Source: Calothrix membranacea FACHB-236 (GTDB taxonomy: Bacteria; Cyanobacteriota; Cyanobacteriia; Cyanobacteriales; Nostocaceae). Taken from it: a stretch of DNA of 64,000 nt. The first letter of the stretch is position 1; every line of letters starts with the position of its first letter. Shown here piece after piece: positions 50,319 to 59,039 of this stretch. The translations under genes were made by a program, and so were the position numbers. The stretch spans positions 29,412-93,411 of the forward strand of contig NZ_JACJPX010000032.1 of assembly GCF_014696315.1 (NCBI RefSeq), read 5' to 3'. The notes below the pieces were generated by a model. It saw only the letters and a program-made list of their open reading frames with translations, ran no database searches and had not been told where the DNA came from.

Positions 50319-50422
50319 TTATACCAATTTGAAAAAAGAATGTGACAGATTGTAGGGGCACAGGCATTGCCTTGCCCTCTAGTATATTGTTGATGTGTCG
50401 CAAACATTATTGGAATTGGTAT
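50319..50422. repeat. Dispersed element with TACCAATTTGAA ends, copy 2
   Basis: ATACCAATTTGAAAAAAGAA ... GGAATTGGTATTA, about 104 bp, almost the same as copy 1 apart from small insertions (CACAGG, CCTTGC). It splits the two last genes of the secretion cluster. A degraded AGACGCAATTCATCGCTTCT palindrome follows at about 50453. Confidence 0.85.
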
Positions 50423-50526
50423 TAGCTTTCATTTTTTAATTTTGAGTACAGACGCAATTCATCGCTTCTCTTTGAACATTGACAAAGAATGAAGCATGAA
50501 AATACTTCATTCTTTGTCATTAATAT

Positions 50527-52110
50527 TTAAAACTCAATTGGTTGATTGACGTAGATTTCTACTTCTGTGCCGGCTGGTAAAAACCAAACGTTAGTTCGCT
50601 GCATCATCTCAGCAGCAGCTTGTTGATTGCGTTGGGCAATTTGGGGAACTACGGTGTTCATCCCACCTTCTAATACGCCAGCCAAAAGATTACTTTGAGG
50701 ATTGGTACTGCTAACAACAGTACCGCCAGCATTAGTAGTCACCACTTGAGATTCACTACGATTCATTAATTCGGCGGCTTTACCCAAACCACCCAAGACA
50801 AACATACCTAAATCCATGCCAGCAATGGATGATCCACGATTGGGGAATTGTTGAGCTAGCAAAGGTTTACCGTTAGCACCGCGAATAATCATGGCATTAG
50901 ACGGTAAACTATTTTCAGTCATTTCATTCCCATTTTTGGCGATCGCTTTCACTACATCTAGTTGTAGTAAGCCTTGGTCAGAAAGAGAGCGAATTTCTGT
51001 CAATAATTCAGTACCCGCAGGTATAGCAACTTTGCCATCTGCACTTTTTAAGGGTTGTTGTAACTGCACTACGAATGTGTTTTGAGGTGTTTCGTCCTCA
51101 TTGTTAGAGCCTGCATTCATGGTTTGTCCAAATACAGCCGTCGCCAAAACACCTTTGACACTACTCCCAACTGCAATAGATTTTTCACTCTGCTTTCCTT
51201 CTTTAGCAGCAATTATGGTTGACTGTTCTGCTGGATTTTCCGTCGTAGTTTCTGGTGTTGGCGTGGCTTCAGGCTGGGAATTATTCGCCTGTTGCGCCAT
51301 CTCAGGAGTATTGGTATTTGGAGTACTGGCCGTTTCCAAATTATTCACATCCGCTTGTGCTTGGTTGTTGCTACCAACTTGACCATAGCTCCCTAACTTA
51401 GCTAAACTTGCCCACATTTGATATGGATCTAATTTAGGTTTAGGAGTAGCGTTAACCACTGGTTTAATCTCAGGTTTAATATTTGGCTGTGCAGCAACTA
51501 TTTGAGGTGGTGGTAAAGGTTGAGAGTTGACGGCTGTTTGTGGCGGTTGGGGTACGTCAACAATACGTTCAACTGTGACTATCCGAGGTGCGTTGCTTTT
51601 GATTGCAGGTCTTGATGCGATCGGCTGTGGTGGTATTTGTATACCTCTTAGCTGTTGTTGTGCTAGTTTCACAGCCTCAGCTTGTTCTGTGAGAGCTAAT
51701 TTAGTTTTGAGAGTCTCTATTTCTAATTCTGGTTGGGGAGATTCACTAACTACTGGCGATTTCACATCTGGAGAGGTATTCTTCTTTTTCGCCTTTTGAC
51801 TACTACCATTCATCATCTGTGTTAAAAAGCCGCCAGCAACCAAAACTACAGCCAAGGTTGTCGTACCTACTAACCCTAGCTTGGCAAAGGGATTAGAGGA
51901 AAGAGATTGCTCAGTTTTTACTGATTCTGGTTGAGCAATTGGCGATTCAAAAATAACTAATTCTTCTGCTTCTTCATCACTTGTCAATGGTAAATCTTCG
52001 TTTTCCAAGCCAACTAATTTGGCCATTCTTACTTCCCAATCTAGAGACTCTAGTTCTAGTGGGTAATGATGATGGGTGGAACTTTTTGCTGAACTTGAAT
52101 AGGGAGTCAT
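50527..52110 (-). CDS. VirB10/TrbI-like inner-to-outer membrane scaffold protein
   Basis: This 527-residue protein has a cytoplasmic N-terminus, one TM helix (about 78-97), a Pro/Gln/Asn-rich periplasmic linker and a C-terminal TrbI-like beta-barrel domain. The domain contains VKGVLATAVFG, FVVQLQQPLKSADGKVAIPAGTELLTEI and MIIRGANGKPLL. It continues with QIAQRNQQAAAEMMQRTNVWFLPAGTEVEIYVNQPI, ending as VirB10/TrbI proteins do with a pore-domain strand. VirB10 spans both membranes and links the ATPases to the outer channel of type IV secretion. ATG 52110 follows AAGG and lies 8 bp after the preceding stop. Fairly sure of the family. Confidence 0.8.
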   Translation of the reverse strand: MTPYSSSAKSSTHHHYPLELESLDWEVRMAKLVGLENEDLPLTSDEEAEELVIFESPIAQPESVKTEQSLSSNPFAKLGLVGTTTLAVVLVAGGFLTQMMNGSSQKAKKKNTSPDVKSPVVSESPQPELEIETLKTKLALTEQAEAVKLAQQQLRGIQIPPQPIASRPAIKSNAPRIVTVERIVDVPQPPQTAVNSQPLPPPQIVAAQPNIKPEIKPVVNATPKPKLDPYQMWASLAKLGSYGQVGSNNQAQADVNNLETASTPNTNTPEMAQQANNSQPEATPTPETTTENPAEQSTIIAAKEGKQSEKSIAVGSSVKGVLATAVFGQTMNAGSNNEDETPQNTFVVQLQQPLKSADGKVAIPAGTELLTEIRSLSDQGLLQLDVVKAIAKNGNEMTENSLPSNAMIIRGANGKPLLAQQFPNRGSSIAGMDLGMFVLGGLGKAAELMNRSESQVVTTNAGGTVVSSTNPQSNLLAGVLEGGMNTVVPQIAQRNQQAAAEMMQRTNVWFLPAGTEVEIYVNQPIEF

Positions 52111-52118
52111 AGGGAACC

Positions 52119-52811
52119 TTAGGGCGATTTTTCAGAACAACTTTTATCCTGGATGTCACAAACTTTATAAATTTTCAGTCTCGCCTCACCAATGCGGTAA
52201 GCTGCCAATTGTAATGGCACAGGTGCATTAGGTAAGGAAGCGACTTCTTCATCTGTGGCTTGGACAAAAATTTGTTTATTAATTGCTTTTGACTGGCCAA
52301 GTCTATCGGAGCCATTAAAAACTAATTGATTAGCAAGCATCTCGACTTTCCATTTTCCCTCAGCTATTTGCGTAGGCTGGGAAATTCTTTGAATGACTAA
52401 TATCTGCTCAGTTGCTCTATTAAAATTTTCTAATTGGTTATTAGGGCTTAAATTAGTAATTTCTGTTTGTAATTTAGGTTGAAATTCTGGTGTTACTAAT
52501 TCTGAAGTAATATCCCAAACTGTTTTGGGCGGCTGCTTTTCTGACCAAGTCAGCATGAGAGTCATGGCTTCACCCACAAAGCGCCGGATTGTTTCTGGAT
52601 AACGTTCGATATTTTCTTGGGGGTCTACTGTAATCGACTGACCATCAATTAGTTGCACTAAACTTTGCAGTGTAGTTTGCTTATTTAGCTGTTGCAGAAT
52701 TGACCAGTGAAACATCAATATGAGTAAAGTTAACAGATGTAATCCCAAAGTGGCAACTGCGAATAATGGTAAGATGCTAGTTTTTTTATTTTCGGTTTTT
52801 AGTATTTGCAT
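52119..52811 (-). CDS. VirB8/TraE-like periplasmic protein, paralog B
   Basis: This 230-residue protein has an N-terminal TM helix (ILPLFAVATLGLHLLTLLILMF) and an extracytoplasmic domain. It is clearly related to the preceding gene: the segments LVQLIDGQSITV, ETIRRFVGEAMTLMLTWS and PTQIAEGKWKVEMLANQL align with VQMVDGKAVTA, EAIRQFVSKTMIAVFNWS and PKQIAPGKWEVGMVADLI. Topology and position suit VirB8/TraE. I chose ATG 52811 because the open extension to TTG 52865 adds an unlikely leader. It ends 8 bp before the VirB10-like gene. Confidence 0.68.
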   Translation of the reverse strand: MQILKTENKKTSILPLFAVATLGLHLLTLLILMFHWSILQQLNKQTTLQSLVQLIDGQSITVDPQENIERYPETIRRFVGEAMTLMLTWSEKQPPKTVWDITSELVTPEFQPKLQTEITNLSPNNQLENFNRATEQILVIQRISQPTQIAEGKWKVEMLANQLVFNGSDRLGQSKAINKQIFVQATDEEVASLPNAPVPLQLAAYRIGEARLKIYKVCDIQDKSCSEKSP

Positions 52812-52937
52812 TGGATGCTGAATTTCAATTAAATAATAATTTTCATCTAAACTATAAACATACAAAAAAAGAACTATTTAAAGAAAGCTCTCTTTTCTTT
52901 TAGCTTGGCATAACGAGATTTTTTCACACTGTTCTAC

Positions 52938-53765
52938 TTATCTAGTAAATGAACCAGACTTTGGTGCTTGGAGACATTCATTAGATTTAGCTCCATTGAC
53001 GTTATCATAGGCATCTAATAAACACAAATTCCGCATTTCATAGATTTCTAATCTATCTGTCCTGGTACTGTATATTGCTTTTTGCATATCCGTCATTCTC
53101 TCAGTTTGGGGATATTCAAAATAATCAACAGATCGTACTAATAAATCTTTATTAAAAGGTACAATGAGCCTTTGATTCTCAGATTCTTTATTTTGAATCA
53201 AATCAGCTACCATCCCAACTTCCCATTTACCAGGTGCAATTTGTTTGGGAGGGTAAATTCTTTTGATGACTAATTTACCGGAAATAATTTGTCTAGGATT
53301 ATTGGCGAAAACTTCTGGGGGTGTCATATCCGCAATTTGGCTTAAGAAACCTTTGCGGAAATCTTCAGAGAAGCCAAAACTAGCTATCCAACTACTAGTA
53401 GTGACTTTTTGACTACCACCAGAAGGGGTTCTAATGAGTATTCCTCGGTCTAGTTGCGGGTTACTCACTTCTTCAATATTTTGTGGTGGTAATTTTCCCG
53501 ACCAGTTAAAGACGGCTATCATCGTTTTACTGACGAATTGCCTAATCGCTTCTGGATCTCTGGCTAAATCATCAGTAGCCGTAACAGCTTTACCATCAAC
53601 CATTTGCACGAAATTTGGCTGTTTACGGACGCTGAGTTTTTGAATATTCAACCCTTGCAAGATTAAAAATAGTAGAACAAACAGATGCAATCCAAAAGTT
53701 GCGATCGCAAATGTTGTCAAAATACTTCCACCAGTACGTTGTTTTTTCTCTAATAGCCTAACCAT
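52938..53765 (-). CDS. VirB8/TraE-like periplasmic protein, paralog A
   Basis: This 275-residue protein has a single N-terminal TM helix (LTTFAIATFGLHLFVLLFLIL, about 16-36) and a periplasmic domain with NFVQMVDGKAVTATDD, EAIRQFVSKTMIAVFNWS, the extra insert RTPSGGSQKVTTSSWIASFG and LVIKRIYPPKQIAPGKWEVG. It is a bitopic protein between VirB6-like and VirB10-like genes, the usual place of VirB8/TraE. Its ATG directly abuts the stop of the upstream gene, so they are coupled; GAGG lies in the upstream gene's last codons. Confidence 0.7.
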   Translation of the reverse strand: MVRLLEKKQRTGGSILTTFAIATFGLHLFVLLFLILQGLNIQKLSVRKQPNFVQMVDGKAVTATDDLARDPEAIRQFVSKTMIAVFNWSGKLPPQNIEEVSNPQLDRGILIRTPSGGSQKVTTSSWIASFGFSEDFRKGFLSQIADMTPPEVFANNPRQIISGKLVIKRIYPPKQIAPGKWEVGMVADLIQNKESENQRLIVPFNKDLLVRSVDYFEYPQTERMTDMQKAIYSTRTDRLEIYEMRNLCLLDAYDNVNGAKSNECLQAPKSGSFTR

Positions 53766-54815
53766 CTATATCCTCTGCTTTACCCATGAAGTTGCATTAC
53801 TAATGGCGTTAAAGACTGCAAACCCGCCAGCCGCAGCCACCAATAAAGATAAAATTGGTGCCAGAATTCCCAAAAAAATCATGAACCACATTAAGTCTGG
53901 GTCAGCATTCGCATCTTGCGCTGGGCCGTTGATAATCACAGCGGCTGTTAAAACAGCAGTAATATTAAATGAAATTTTGGCAATTCCTACAGCAATAAAC
54001 CCAGTCAGCCAAGCAAAAATTGGTTTACCTGCTACAGGTAGTAAGGAACCACCTACCGCTAATGGCCCTAAAGCTGCTATCAGCAACATGGTAGCCTCCA
54101 TCAAATTTTGGAAGGCATATTGTAAAGAAACTAAAAAGTTCTTAATACTCGTTTGAACTGTAGAACCTAACAAAGTATTAAATGAAGTTTCCGAAACATT
54201 TCCTGTGCCATAAGCAATCTGATTTACTTTATTTTCTAACCGTTCAATCCAGGTTTTATTGCCGTATAAATTTTTATATTCTTGCCAAAGGTTATTAATT
54301 TTTTCTGTTGCTTTCACAAAACATTGCGATTGTTGTTCGCCCTGCAGTGATTGACAAGGACGCAGCAACGCACCCGCAACTTCTTCTGCAACACTCATAT
54401 TCAGTGCTTGCTGATAAACTTGGTTCGCATCTGCGGTGGTGACTACTTGTTGATTAACCGAATTAATAAAGTTGCGTACCCCTAAAGTTAAATTAGAAAG
54501 GATACTGCCATTCGCCGAATTATTTAATAAAATCACCACCACAAACGGCCAAATCATTGATGAAATGGGGCGAGAAAATTCACTTTCCAAAACATCCTTT
54601 AGCCATTGCAGTAGAAAAAACAATAAAGTTCCTACTGCAAAAAATATACCTAAATTAGTTAAAGCCCCATATATATTTTCATTGGGATTATTTTGTAATA
54701 AATCTAGCCATTGCTTATCCCAACTTTCGGCAATACTTCTGGCAGTTGTTGCTCCATTGCCGATAATATCATTAATCCCTGTTGACGCAGAGATTTGTAA
54801 AATATAAAACTGCAT
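53766..54815 (-). CDS. VirB6/TrbL-like polytopic membrane protein
   Basis: This 349-residue protein has hydrophobic segments at about 51-66, 83-98, 235-260, 268-296 and 308-335. The C-terminal half (LMEATMLLIAALGPLAVGGSLL, PIFAWLTGFIAVGIAKISFNI, LLVAAAGGFAVFNAISNATSW) recalls TrbL/VirB6 proteins that line the inner-membrane channel. The central loop has the pair CQSLQGEQQSQC. Its TAG directly touches the next ATG. The family is inferred from topology, Gly/Ala-rich end and gene order. Confidence 0.7.
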   Translation of the reverse strand: MQFYILQISASTGINDIIGNGATTARSIAESWDKQWLDLLQNNPNENIYGALTNLGIFFAVGTLLFFLLQWLKDVLESEFSRPISSMIWPFVVVILLNNSANGSILSNLTLGVRNFINSVNQQVVTTADANQVYQQALNMSVAEEVAGALLRPCQSLQGEQQSQCFVKATEKINNLWQEYKNLYGNKTWIERLENKVNQIAYGTGNVSETSFNTLLGSTVQTSIKNFLVSLQYAFQNLMEATMLLIAALGPLAVGGSLLPVAGKPIFAWLTGFIAVGIAKISFNITAVLTAAVIINGPAQDANADPDLMWFMIFLGILAPILSLLVAAAGGFAVFNAISNATSWVKQRI

Positions 54816-54913
54816 AGACCTCTTAATCGGCGTTTATCGGCGTTAATCAGCGGTTAATTTCCTTCTTCATCCACATTTATTTATGTATAACCCCACGTAA
54901 ACAAACGATATTT

Positions 54914-55015
54914 AAGGACTTCCAAAAATTAAATTATCCATTTTTGGAGGGAAGACCATAATTGTATTTTTCCTCCTCTGCTTCCTCTGCTTCCTCTACC
55001 TGCCAAAAGTCCCTT
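54914..55015. repeat. MITE-like element inside the secretion cluster
   Basis: The left end AAGGACTTCCAAAA (54914-54927) is imperfectly repeated inverted as CCAAAAGTCCCTT (55003-55015). The inside carries TCCTCTGCT tandem repeats. A diverged relative is at about 47750-47822. The right end includes part of the stop codon of the VirB5-like gene. Confidence 0.65.
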
Positions 55016-55802
55016 ACTTCTCTTTTCTACCCGATAAATCCATTTGAGAAGTTGTGCGTAACAGCCGCGCAGCCTCTACCGCCGAATCAACTCGGCGAGA
55101 GCGATTATTCTCATCCATTTGCTGGGAAATATTCGCTAAATTCAAATTGGAATATTGCAAGAAATGATTTACTTGCATTGTCTGAGCAAGGGTTTCCCCC
55201 ACTATTTTCGATTGTTCGTTTTGAATCCTAATAGTTTGCATCTGTAAATTAGATTGACCAGCACTTAAGAGGGCGCTTAAACCAGGAATACCCGCCGCAG
55301 CTATTTGGCCAGCTTTTTGCTGAAAATCTTGGATCAAACTTTGATTGGTTTCATCTGCTTGCTGGGTTATTTTGGCAATATTTTCCAGGGTATCTTCTGT
55401 ATTTTGCAACTTAACTTTGCTTCTAATTTGCCCATTTTTCCCCAACACACTCGCTATCGAACTTCGGGTAATTAGTCGGTTGATTTCATTATTAACTGCC
55501 TTAGATTTGAGAGATGGATTATTATCAAATCTATCGGATATTGAGTAGAGAATAATATCATCACTTACCTTTTCACCCGCAGTAATGGGGTTGGGTAAAT
55601 TGAGTTGTCCTGTAGAGTTAGTTATGGCACTTTGAGATTGAATTTCTACAGGCTTTAATGTGCCAGTTAAATTATTTTGGAGATATCTTTGTAAATCTCC
55701 TGAGTAGGACTGAAAATCAGTTAATACTTGCCCTAATTGGGCTGTGGCTGGTAGGGTTACCAACAATCCTAAACCCAAAGTCAATAAAAGAGTTTTTCGC
55801 AT
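55014..55802 (-). CDS. VirB5/TrbJ-like secreted coiled-coil protein
   Basis: This 262-residue protein has a clear signal peptide (MRKTLLLTLGLGLLVTLPATAQ) followed by a mainly helical body with long Gln/Asn-rich helices (DTLENIAKITQQADETNQSLI; NLQMQTIRIQNEQSKIVGETL). This is the usual form of TrbJ/VirB5, a minor pilus-tip or channel protein. The gene lies 21 bp after the VirB4-like gene, where TrbJ stands in Trb systems. Sequence similarity of this family is weak, so the call rests on position, signal and helical pattern. Its TAA lies in the end of a MITE-like element. Confidence 0.65.
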   Translation of the reverse strand: MRKTLLLTLGLGLLVTLPATAQLGQVLTDFQSYSGDLQRYLQNNLTGTLKPVEIQSQSAITNSTGQLNLPNPITAGEKVSDDIILYSISDRFDNNPSLKSKAVNNEINRLITRSSIASVLGKNGQIRSKVKLQNTEDTLENIAKITQQADETNQSLIQDFQQKAGQIAAAGIPGLSALLSAGQSNLQMQTIRIQNEQSKIVGETLAQTMQVNHFLQYSNLNLANISQQMDENNRSRRVDSAVEAARLLRTTSQMDLSGRKEK

Positions 55803-55823
55803 AGTTTTTTCTAGGAAATTTCT

Positions 55824-58571
55824 TTAACTTCCACGTAATGAAGCTACTAATTGTCGTGCAAATGCCGAAATTGCTTCATATTTATCGCGGTTTTGTTGCA
55901 TCGCCTGTTGACGTGCAGTTTGTTCATGGGGGTTGTTAGCCACAACTGCTAGTTGTTCGTAACCTGGATAATAGCGACAGAAAGTATAAATCCCGTTATC
56001 ATCTAACAACCATTGGCTATAAATTCCTTCTTTACGGGGGAAAAAGCTTTCGGAAGCATTACGCGCAATAATTTCACGCGGATATTTCAAAATGTCGACA
56101 AAACTATCAACTGCAACTGGCTGAATCCGACCAATTAATCTTGTGGTCAAGTTTTGCAAGATTTTTGATGCAGCTTTTGATTTAGCAATTGTATCGGGGT
56201 CTTGTGCTGATAAAATCACCCTAATCCCCGCTTTTGCACCGTTAGCGCAAATTCTGCCGACTAAGTTAGCAATTTGGTCAAATTCAAATAGAATTGGGGC
56301 TTCGTCAATAAAGAAAATCGAAGCGGGACTACTGAGTGCGCGTCTTAAGGCGGCGGAGTAAGCACTTAAGGAAAGTACAGCCGCATCTTCACTATCAGAT
56401 AAATTTCGCAGTGCAAATACTAAGAGTTTGGCATCAGTGCGGAAGCTAGAGGGTGCAGAAATCGATTGTCCCACACGACTAGAAAGCCAAAAACGTAAGC
56501 GCAGTTGAATTTGACTTAATGCATCCTCAACTCTGCCACTCAAAGAATCGATTTGCAGATGTTCAGGAGAACAGAAAGCCAGAAAATCTTTGAGGGTAGG
56601 AGTTCTTTGCCAAGCTGGACTCCCAAACCCATCAATCATGGCTTCCCGATAACGCTGTTGAATAGTGCGATCGCTAAAGAAGGCAGTTAGTGCTAAGTTA
56701 ATCAGGGAACGGACAGTTTGTCCGAGTAGCTGGTTTTCTGTAGATGACCCCAACACCATTGTGAGCAGGGCCGATTCCAAAAAGCCCGTATAATCGAGCA
56801 TTCGGTCTCGCTGTTCTTCCGCACTCAAAAAACGCAAGTCTGGTTGCTCAAATAAATTATTTGATTGCTTAGAAATATCGAAATACGCACCATTTTCCTC
56901 CATAAACTGGGTGTAGTCTGTGAAGGTAGATGTCCCATCTGGTTTCGGAAAGTCTAATGCCACAACAGGGATGTCATGGGCTAAAGCTTGGGTTAAAATC
57001 CCAGAAACTAACACTGATTTACCTGCCCTCGTGGTGGCAAACAGCGCTAAATTCTTGTGTTGGGTAAATAAATCTAAATGTACAGGTGTACCGCCTTCAG
57101 CCGCAATTAATTCAAAACCTTGATTATCTCCTTGTCTTGTGAGTACCAAAGGCATTAACCCCGGCACTTCACTGGTTAAATATAGCTGCCTACGATTGAA
57201 GGGTTTAACTAATAAACCTTCCCAAACTATTGGTAAAGATTGCAGCCAAATCTTCCAAGCATATTCTGTTTCGCGAATTACCCTAGCGGGACGTTGAAAA
57301 CAGTTTTCAATATATCTAGTAGCTTCATCCAACTGTTCGACAGTCGGACGATGGACAAAAATGGCGATCCCCGTATATATGGGTACAGCACCTTCATACA
57401 ATTGTTCTTGGGCTGCTACCGATTTCTTTAATTTTAATTGGGCGTTAACATCAATAGTTCTACTCTTTTCTTGAGCCATAAGTGCCGTCATATTTGACTG
57501 CTTCAAAACTCGTTGTAAGGTAGTTTTTACTAACGCCGGATTCGCTGCGGTTAACTGACAAAAAATCTCTGTGTCTACTACTGTTTCTCTAGAAAGTAAT
57601 TCCCATAAATAGCGTAATTGCGAAGTCTTATTTGGCCAGCCGCCGGGTTTTTCTAAAAATGTCAGCGCCCCAATATATTTATTATTAACGTTCACCCAAC
57701 GACGGTCTGCACAAGGTACGCCAGACTCCATCAATAAGGTTGTACTGTGAATATTGTCTACTAAAAGTTTTGTACTTGCTAAATCTGAATAAACTTGTTC
57801 GTGTAATCCATTTTCATCTAATATCAACAACTGCGGAATATCTATCGGTGAAGTATCATTAAATCTCCGCCAAACTTCTCCCCAAAGTTGTTCTGCATTT
57901 AATGGCTTTACATCTAAGCCCATTTTGTTAGATAAAAGTTGTTCCCAACGCCCAAAACCTTGTTTATAAGCATTGGTAATCAGGGTTTCTAGGCGTTGGT
58001 TTTGCACTTCTGCCATATCGCCTTTAAATTTCAGCCACCAAGCTTCGGATCTCGCTAACAGTTTTTCAATTAAATCATCAGCTTCCGAGGCATTTGGTTC
58101 TACGGTATAAGTGACATAAATCCGCAGAAATTTAGGCTTGCGAATCCCAGCGTTATTTAATTCTTTGGTTCTAGCTCGTTCTGCCATCAATAAATATTTG
58201 ATATCTTTTGATGGACTTTTTTTAGCTAAATTCGCTAATTCTTGTTGTCGCTGTTTGTCATTAATAAACGACCCTAAATGCAGGGTCATTTTTTCACCAC
58301 TAGGAATATCTTTTAACCCAGCTTCAATATTGTCAAAAATGGTATCTATTTGTTCGGCTCTTAAAGTCGTATGAATGCCACGACATTCAAACCCAAAAAC
58401 AAAGCAAAACCTGTCTTTTTGAGTACCTTTAGTTAAAATATAAGCGCCAATATCACGTCTATTGAAACTGACGCGCAGCATTGTTGCTAGATGTAACGCA
58501 TCTTCAAATGGTGTTAACCGAGTTGCGTTTTCGGCGATACCGATGCTTTGTTTTCCGATTTTTTGCTTCAT
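55824..58571 (-). CDS. VirB4/TraC-type type IV secretion ATPase
   Basis: This 915-residue protein is the energy ATPase of the cluster. The N-terminal half (about 1-460) is the VirB4 membrane-contact region. The HerA/FtsK-like motor has Walker A FATTRAGKSVLV (512-519, with Ala in place of the first Gly of GxxxxGKS). Walker B is SIFFIDEAPILFE (D756, E757), and a sensor-like stretch GIRVILSAQDPDTI follows. The length is somewhat above VirB4 (about 800-850). ATG 58571 overlaps the VirB3-like gene by 68 bp, implying coupling. It is the strongest identification in the cluster. Confidence 0.85.
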   Translation of the reverse strand: MKQKIGKQSIGIAENATRLTPFEDALHLATMLRVSFNRRDIGAYILTKGTQKDRFCFVFGFECRGIHTTLRAEQIDTIFDNIEAGLKDIPSGEKMTLHLGSFINDKQRQQELANLAKKSPSKDIKYLLMAERARTKELNNAGIRKPKFLRIYVTYTVEPNASEADDLIEKLLARSEAWWLKFKGDMAEVQNQRLETLITNAYKQGFGRWEQLLSNKMGLDVKPLNAEQLWGEVWRRFNDTSPIDIPQLLILDENGLHEQVYSDLASTKLLVDNIHSTTLLMESGVPCADRRWVNVNNKYIGALTFLEKPGGWPNKTSQLRYLWELLSRETVVDTEIFCQLTAANPALVKTTLQRVLKQSNMTALMAQEKSRTIDVNAQLKLKKSVAAQEQLYEGAVPIYTGIAIFVHRPTVEQLDEATRYIENCFQRPARVIRETEYAWKIWLQSLPIVWEGLLVKPFNRRQLYLTSEVPGLMPLVLTRQGDNQGFELIAAEGGTPVHLDLFTQHKNLALFATTRAGKSVLVSGILTQALAHDIPVVALDFPKPDGTSTFTDYTQFMEENGAYFDISKQSNNLFEQPDLRFLSAEEQRDRMLDYTGFLESALLTMVLGSSTENQLLGQTVRSLINLALTAFFSDRTIQQRYREAMIDGFGSPAWQRTPTLKDFLAFCSPEHLQIDSLSGRVEDALSQIQLRLRFWLSSRVGQSISAPSSFRTDAKLLVFALRNLSDSEDAAVLSLSAYSAALRRALSSPASIFFIDEAPILFEFDQIANLVGRICANGAKAGIRVILSAQDPDTIAKSKAASKILQNLTTRLIGRIQPVAVDSFVDILKYPREIIARNASESFFPRKEGIYSQWLLDDNGIYTFCRYYPGYEQLAVVANNPHEQTARQQAMQQNRDKYEAISAFARQLVASLRGS

Positions 58572-58899
58572 GATTCACTTCTAACAAGCTTTGATAACGA
58601 GCAAAGCCTCTAGTCCAAGCCGGAACACCAACAAATTTACTTAAAAAACTCCAACTCCTACCACCAGTTAATATCCACCAAGTTGCCATTCCCCACCCAG
58701 CAATTAGCACTGTCCATAACCATTTTTGAAATTCGTCTTGGAACAGTCCACCAAAAATTCCATTGATAATAAAGTAAGCAGCTAGAGCAATTACTGTCCA
58801 AGGAAAAATTTGGTCTGCTGGTAGTGGCCCTAATGATGGTTGGCTTCCTAAAATTTGATTAACTGGACGAAAGTCTTTATCTGGCTCTTGAGACATCAC
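58504..58899 (-). CDS. VirB3/TrbD-like small membrane protein
   Basis: This 131-residue protein has a short N-terminus with FRPVNQILGSQPSLGPLP, two TM helices (IFPWTVIALAAYFIINGIFGG, about 31-51; WLWTVLIAGWGMATWWILTGG, about 60-80) and a strongly basic tail (AKNRKTKHRYRRKRNSV). Two helices directly before and overlapping VirB4 is the VirB3/TrbD arrangement. The overlap with VirB4 is 68 bp. The family is assigned by topology and position. Confidence 0.65.
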   Translation of the reverse strand: MMSQEPDKDFRPVNQILGSQPSLGPLPADQIFPWTVIALAAYFIINGIFGGLFQDEFQKWLWTVLIAGWGMATWWILTGGRSWSFLSKFVGVPAWTRGFARYQSLLEVNHEAKNRKTKHRYRRKRNSVNTI

Positions 58900-58941
58900 T
58901 TGGTAAAATTAAAGCTAACTTTTAGCATTTGGTATTTGGAG

Positions 58942-58961
58942 AGACGCGATTAATCGCGTCT
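58942..58961. repeat. Perfect 20-bp palindrome AGACGCGATTAATCGCGTCT, second copy
   Basis: Identical to 26634-26653. It lies in the 140-bp gap between the pilin-like and VirB3-like genes. Confidence 0.85.
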
Positions 58962-59039
58962 GTACAAGAGTCAAGAGTCAAATCTTAATTTTGCAATTGT
59001 AATTTTTGATCCCTAGCCTCTAGCCTATAGTCCCTTTAT

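Noticed and set aside
53803..54156. 117-codon plus-strand frame within the VirB6-like gene
   Set aside because: It is a shadow of a hydrophobic, Ala/Gly-rich gene on the other strand and has no ribosome site or family pattern.
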